DNA of 9,811 bases. It comes from Clostridia bacterium (lineage in GTDB: Bacteria > Bacillota > Clostridia > Oscillospirales > CAG-272). The notes under the pieces were generated by a model. That model saw only the letters and a program-made list of their open reading frames with translations. It made no database searches and was not told the DNA's origin. Below, one piece after another: positions 6,805-9,811 of the stretch. The stretch lies in NCBI GenBank assembly GCA_900763885.1, contig CAAFLY010000311.1, positions 1 through 9,811 of the forward strand, written 5' to 3'. The number at the start of each line of letters is the position of its first letter. The first letter of the stretch is position 1. Both the position numbers and the translations under genes were made by a program.

Positions 6805-6959
6805 TTTGTCTCCTCCATCTCTTCCTCGACAGGTGCGTTCTTTTTTGGGCAGCATATCATAGCGGCGATGCATCCAATCATGGTCATGAGAACCACCGAT
6901 GCCCATTTTTCGTTTTTAGTGCGCGGACAGCACTTTTTCTTCTTTATCTTCACTTTCAT
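6801..6959 (-). CDS. Small single-span membrane protein, 52 residues, between transporter and coiled-coil gene
   Basis: I do not recognise this protein. It starts at the ATG at 6959, with GGAGGAG seven bases upstream, inside the last 44 bases of the MMPL gene in another frame. Its TGA overlaps the next gene's ATG as ATGA. Residues 1-18 are strongly basic (MKVKIKKKKCCPRTKNEK), 19-37 form one hydrophobic span (WASVVLMTMIGCIAAMICC), and 43-52 are acidic. The positive-inside rule gives N-in, C-out. CCPRTKN (10-16) and CCPKKN (36-41) lie at the two ends of the span and resemble each other, giving cysteine pairs at both membrane faces. The start, the stop overlap and the clear span make a chance reading frame unlikely. 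It may be a small accessory subunit of the transporter, much as the 49-residue AcrZ is for AcrB; that is analogy only, with no sequence similarity claimed. Confidence 0.75.
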   Translation of the reverse strand: MKVKIKKKKCCPRTKNEKWASVVLMTMIGCIAAMICCPKKNAPVEEEMEETK

Positions 6960-9060
6960 TTATATTCTCCTCCGATGTACTTGGCGTCTTTTTGACCGTC
7001 TTCCTCATATCGAGCGTGGTGCAGCAGATGAGCTTATCGCAAAGCAGCAGCAGCGCGGGCAGGATGAAAATGACGGAGAGCATACTGACGACAGCACCTC
7101 TTGCCATGAGCATACACATGGAGCTGATGATGTCGATGTCCGAATAGACCGCAACCCCAAAGGTCGCTGCGAACAGCCCCATGCCGGATACAAGCACCGA
7201 TGGGATCGAGGCGGAAAGCGCGGTGGTGACGCTGTGCTTTTTGTCCGCGCCGCCGATCCGCTCCGATTTATACCGGGTCGTCATCAGGATCGCGTAGTCT
7301 ACAGTAGCGCCCAACTGGATGGTGCTGATACAAATCGGCGCGATGAACGGTAGAGACTGACCGAGATAATGAGGCAGGCCCAGATTGATGAAGATCGCAA
7401 GCTCGATCACGGCGATCAGAATAAACGGCAGGCTCAGGCTCTTTTCGACAAGCGCGATGATCACAAAGATAGCGACGATCGACACAGCGTTGACGACCTC
7501 AAAGTCGTGGTTCGTGGTTTCGATCATGTCTTTCATGCACGGCGCTTCGCCGATGAGCATCCCGCCCTTGTCGTACTTTTTGAGGATGGTATTCAGCGCG
7601 TCGATTTGGTCGTTCACGCTGTCACTTGCCACCTTGTATTCGGAGTTGATGAGCAGCAGCTCCCATTTGTCGCTCTTGAGAATCTCACGTACACTGTCCG
7701 GAAGAATCTCCTCCGGTACGCGCGAGCCTACGACGGATTCCAGTCCGAGCACATATTTCACGCCATCCACGGATTCCATTTCATCGATCATCCGGCGCAC
7801 ATCCTTCGACGGAAGCGACGCGTCAACGAGGACCATGTGGGTCGAGGCGATGTCGAAATCCTCAGAGAGCTTGGAGTTTGCGATCACATACTCCATATCC
7901 TCCGGCAGGCACTGACCCATGTCATAATAGACCTCGCCAGTCGTTTTGTTGTAGCCATACAGCGCCGGGGGAATGAGGAGCGCGAAGATCACGAGGAACA
8001 CCGGGAATACCTTCACCACACCACGGGCGAATTTGTCCATATGCGGGATGAGGGAGCGGTGCTTCGTCTTTTGCAGCGGCTTATCGAGCAGAAGGATCAA
8101 CGCAGGCAGGACGGTCACACAGCCGATCACGCCGAGGATAACGCCCTTTGCCATGACGATGCCGAGGTCACGTCCCAGTGTGAAGGTCATGAAGCACAGC
8201 GCCGCAAAGCCTGCCACCGTGGTGATGGAGCTTCCGATCACGGAGGTCAGCGTTTCGTGGATCGCCTGTACCATGGCATCGTTTCGATCCGCGATCTTTT
8301 CCCGCTGCTCGTTGTAGCTGTGCCACAGGAAGATGGAGTAGTCCATCGTCACGGCAAGCTGCAGTACCGCGGACAGAGCCTTGGTGATGTAGGATACCTC
8401 GCCGAAGAAGTAGTTCGTGCCGAGGTTCAAAAGGATCATCATACCGATCGACGCGAGGAACACAAACGGAACCAGCCAGCCGTCAAGGAACAGAAGCATG
8501 GCGGCACAAGCAAGCGCGACCGCGATCCCGACATACACCGGCTCTTCCTTTTCACACAGATCCTTCAGGTCCGTCACAAGCGCGGACATACCGGATACAA
8601 AGCACTGCTTCCCAGCGATGGATCGGATCTCCCGGATCGCGTCCATGGTCACATCCGCCGATGTCGCGCTGTCAAAGAAGATGGCGATCATCGTCGCAGA
8701 ATCGGTGTTGAACGCGTCGTACAGCTTATCCGGCAACAGCTCCATCGGAATGGATACATCCGCAAGCGTCGAATACCAGAGGACCGTCTCCACGTGATCA
8801 ACGGTTTTGAGCTTTTCACAGAGAGTTGCCACGTCTTTATCCGGCATATCCTCAACGATCACAAAGGAAAACGCGCCTTTGCCGAAATCCGCAAGCAGCT
8901 CGTTCTGCCCGATCACGGTATCCATATCCGCCGGAAGGTAGTCGAGCATATCATAATTGATGCGCGTGCCGATCATACCGAGTACGGACGGAATCATGAG
9001 CAGTATGGTGAGTATCAAAATGGGTACGCGGTATTTGACCACCGCTTTGGAAAATCGCAT
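6916..9060 (-). CDS. MMPL-family RND transporter
   Basis: The 714-residue protein has two halves, each with one membrane helix, a large extracytoplasmic domain and five more helices, the MMPL/RND plan of twelve spans. Helix 1 covers about 11-31 and the first external domain about 32-172. Helices 2-6 lie in about 174-326, helix 7 at about 350-370, the second external domain at 371-520, and the last five helices at about 523-680. D240-Y241 (AVTMDYSIFLW) and D588-Y589 (GATVDYAILMTTRY) are the paired Asp-Tyr residues of the proton relay in MmpL-type pumps, so proton-driven export is likely. MMPL proteins carry lipids, glycolipids or hydrophobic drugs; the substrate here is unknown. The C-terminal tail (686-714) is charged and low in complexity, and its DNA also encodes the start of the small protein. 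The start at 9060 has only a moderate site, AAAGGA, ten bases upstream. Confidence 0.9.
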   Translation of the reverse strand: MRFSKAVVKYRVPILILTILLMIPSVLGMIGTRINYDMLDYLPADMDTVIGQNELLADFGKGAFSFVIVEDMPDKDVATLCEKLKTVDHVETVLWYSTLADVSIPMELLPDKLYDAFNTDSATMIAIFFDSATSADVTMDAIREIRSIAGKQCFVSGMSALVTDLKDLCEKEEPVYVGIAVALACAAMLLFLDGWLVPFVFLASIGMMILLNLGTNYFFGEVSYITKALSAVLQLAVTMDYSIFLWHSYNEQREKIADRNDAMVQAIHETLTSVIGSSITTVAGFAALCFMTFTLGRDLGIVMAKGVILGVIGCVTVLPALILLLDKPLQKTKHRSLIPHMDKFARGVVKVFPVFLVIFALLIPPALYGYNKTTGEVYYDMGQCLPEDMEYVIANSKLSEDFDIASTHMVLVDASLPSKDVRRMIDEMESVDGVKYVLGLESVVGSRVPEEILPDSVREILKSDKWELLLINSEYKVASDSVNDQIDALNTILKKYDKGGMLIGEAPCMKDMIETTNHDFEVVNAVSIVAIFVIIALVEKSLSLPFILIAVIELAIFINLGLPHYLGQSLPFIAPICISTIQLGATVDYAILMTTRYKSERIGGADKKHSVTTALSASIPSVLVSGMGLFAATFGVAVYSDIDIISSMCMLMARGAVVSMLSVIFILPALLLLCDKLICCTTLDMRKTVKKTPSTSEENINESEDKEEKVLSAH

Positions 9061-9169
9061 GAGAGTATTGTCCTTTCTGCATATTGTACTTTAGATGCGC
9101 TGACCAAATTGCGATTTATGCGCTAAAAAGCTCGAATATCTAATTCTTTAGCGCAAAAACGACCTTGGA
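9061..9169 (-). promoter_or_regulatory. Leader region between the DUF308 gene and the MMPL transporter, with inverted repeat
   Basis: The 109-base gap contains TGCGCTAAA (9119-9127) and TTTAGCGCA (9147-9155), exact reverse complements 19 bases apart. As minus-strand RNA the stem can extend by a G-U and an A-U pair. The centre holds a smaller GAAT/ATTC symmetry (9134-9146). AGCGCAT followed by TAAA recurs once more between this repeat and the MMPL start. No T-run follows on either strand, so a classical terminator is unlikely; a regulator site or RNA processing hairpin fits better. I see a TACAAT -10-like hexamer about 20 bases before the start codon but no matching -35, so the transporter probably relies on a promoter further upstream or on an activator. 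Confidence 0.5.
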
Positions 9170-9796
9170 TCAGTGTATTCCTTGTTGTTTGGTGTCGTCT
9201 TCCGCTTCTGTATAGGCGTCGATCTCAATCACATCGGGCTTCTGATGCTTGATGATCTTTACCGCACTGAGCACCGTGCTGAAATTGAGGATCCCCTCAC
9301 TGAGCAGCGTGATGCCGAGGATGATCATGAGCACCCGGCCGCCCTCACCCGGACGCAGGAGCAGCAGCAGCCCGCAGATGCCGGTCACGATGGCGAAGGC
9401 GAGGATCAGCCACCATTTGGTGATGCCGAATCGTCTCGAATCCCACGCGATCTGGATCTTGAACAGTCCGTCGGACAGAATGAAGATCCCGAGCGCGACG
9501 CAGATGAACGTGACAAGACTGCCCGGATGCGCGAGCATGACAATGCCCATGATGACAAGCAGGATCCCGAGCGGCAGATCGTATTGAAACGCCAGCCTGT
9601 AGAGATCGCGGGAAAAATACCCGATGAGACGGACGATGCCGAACACGATGAGCAGAACTCCGCAGATCGCGCCGAACAGGGACGCTGAAAAATCGGGGAC
9701 TGCAATCAGCAGAATGCCAAGGACGCACAGCGCAGCAGAGACGATGATATAACCGATCTTCGCGGCGTGCATAGGTGTGGTGGAACGGGTACGCAT
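9170..9796 (-). CDS. DUF308/HdeD-like six-helix membrane protein
   Basis: The 208-residue protein starts at the ATG at 9796, where GGGAGG lies five bases upstream; the later M9 lacks such a site. Six hydrophobic helices can be placed at about 13-32, 39-60, 72-89, 93-113, 127-147 and 153-173. They occur in pairs with repeated glycine-rich G-I-L-L/G-I-V-x-L patterns, as in the HdeD family, where about 200 residues is usual. The C-terminal tail (180-208) is polar and acidic (IEIDAYTEAEDDTKQQ) and probably cytoplasmic. In Escherichia coli HdeD is linked to acid resistance at high cell density, but the family's biochemical role is unknown and that function should not be assumed here. It precedes the MMPL transporter in the same orientation with a gap of 109 bases, so a shared transcript is possible but not shown. 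Confidence 0.85.
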   Translation of the reverse strand: MRTRSTTPMHAAKIGYIIVSAALCVLGILLIAVPDFSASLFGAICGVLLIVFGIVRLIGYFSRDLYRLAFQYDLPLGILLVIMGIVMLAHPGSLVTFICVALGIFILSDGLFKIQIAWDSRRFGITKWWLILAFAIVTGICGLLLLLRPGEGGRVLMIILGITLLSEGILNFSTVLSAVKIIKHQKPDVIEIDAYTEAEDDTKQQGIH

Positions 9797-9811
9797 ATTT
9801 ACCTCCCTGCA

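Noticed and set aside
6805..6906. N-terminal extension of the coiled-coil protein
   Set aside because: It would bury the signal peptide 34 residues inside the protein and has no ribosome site; the ATG at 6804 has GGAGG and follows the small gene.
6040..7353. Plus-strand open frame of 437 codons across the coiled-coil and MMPL genes
   Set aside because: Same antisense register as the frame above and the same explanation; it crosses two real genes and has no ribosome site or fold signature.
7369..9126. Plus-strand open frame of 585 codons opposite the MMPL gene
   Set aside because: It is in codon register with the transporter, where antisense stops can arise only from TTA, CTA or TCA sense codons, which this gene rarely uses. 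The product is rich in His, Arg and Asp with no domain pattern.
1..9811. tRNA, rRNA, CRISPR array, insertion sequence or prophage
   Set aside because: I saw no cloverleaf, regularly spaced direct repeats, transposase motifs or terminal inverted repeats on either strand.

Overview
The window reads as part of a chromosome from a Gram-positive, Clostridia-like bacterium of moderate GC content. The support is indirect: strong GGAGG-type ribosome binding sites, consensus -35/-10 promoters, a secreted YhgE/Pip-like coiled-coil protein beside an MMPL transporter, and an acyltransferase with a sequence style I associate with Clostridia. No 16S, tRNA, mobile element or phage gene is present, so the genus cannot be fixed. 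All eight genes lie on the minus strand and are described here in transcription order, from high to low coordinates.

Region 1 (9796 to 4657) is a membrane transport block. It holds a six-helix DUF308/HdeD-like protein, a 109-base gap with a 9+9 inverted repeat, a 714-residue MMPL/RND transporter, a previously hidden 52-residue single-span membrane protein (6801-6959), and a 715-residue secreted coiled-coil protein. The small gene starts inside the transporter's 3' end and its stop overlaps the next start as ATGA. Transporter, small protein and coiled-coil protein therefore look translationally linked, as if they form one envelope complex.

Region 2 (4656 to 2547) begins with an inverted repeat abutting a TTGACA-17-TAAAAT promoter. 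A leader RNA follows that can fold into a long hairpin (4500-4554). The two genes are a GT4 glycosyltransferase and a PlsC-like acyltransferase, coupled by an ATGA overlap. Together they suggest glycolipid or related envelope-lipid synthesis, which would fit the neighbouring MMPL transporter, a family that often moves lipids.

Region 3 (2546 to 1) starts with a perfect TTGACA-17-TATAAT promoter carrying symmetric sequence in its spacer. It drives a right-handed beta-helix protein and an MGH1/GH63-like (alpha/alpha)6 glycoside hydrolase that runs off the window at base 1. Neither has a signal peptide, so this looks like a cytoplasmic carbohydrate-breakdown pair.

The most unusual item is the 52-residue protein between the transporter and the coiled-coil protein. 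Next come the structured leader of the glycosyltransferase operon and the inverted repeats at three transcription-unit boundaries. No gap between genes exceeds 300 bases; the largest is about 185 bases (4472-4656).
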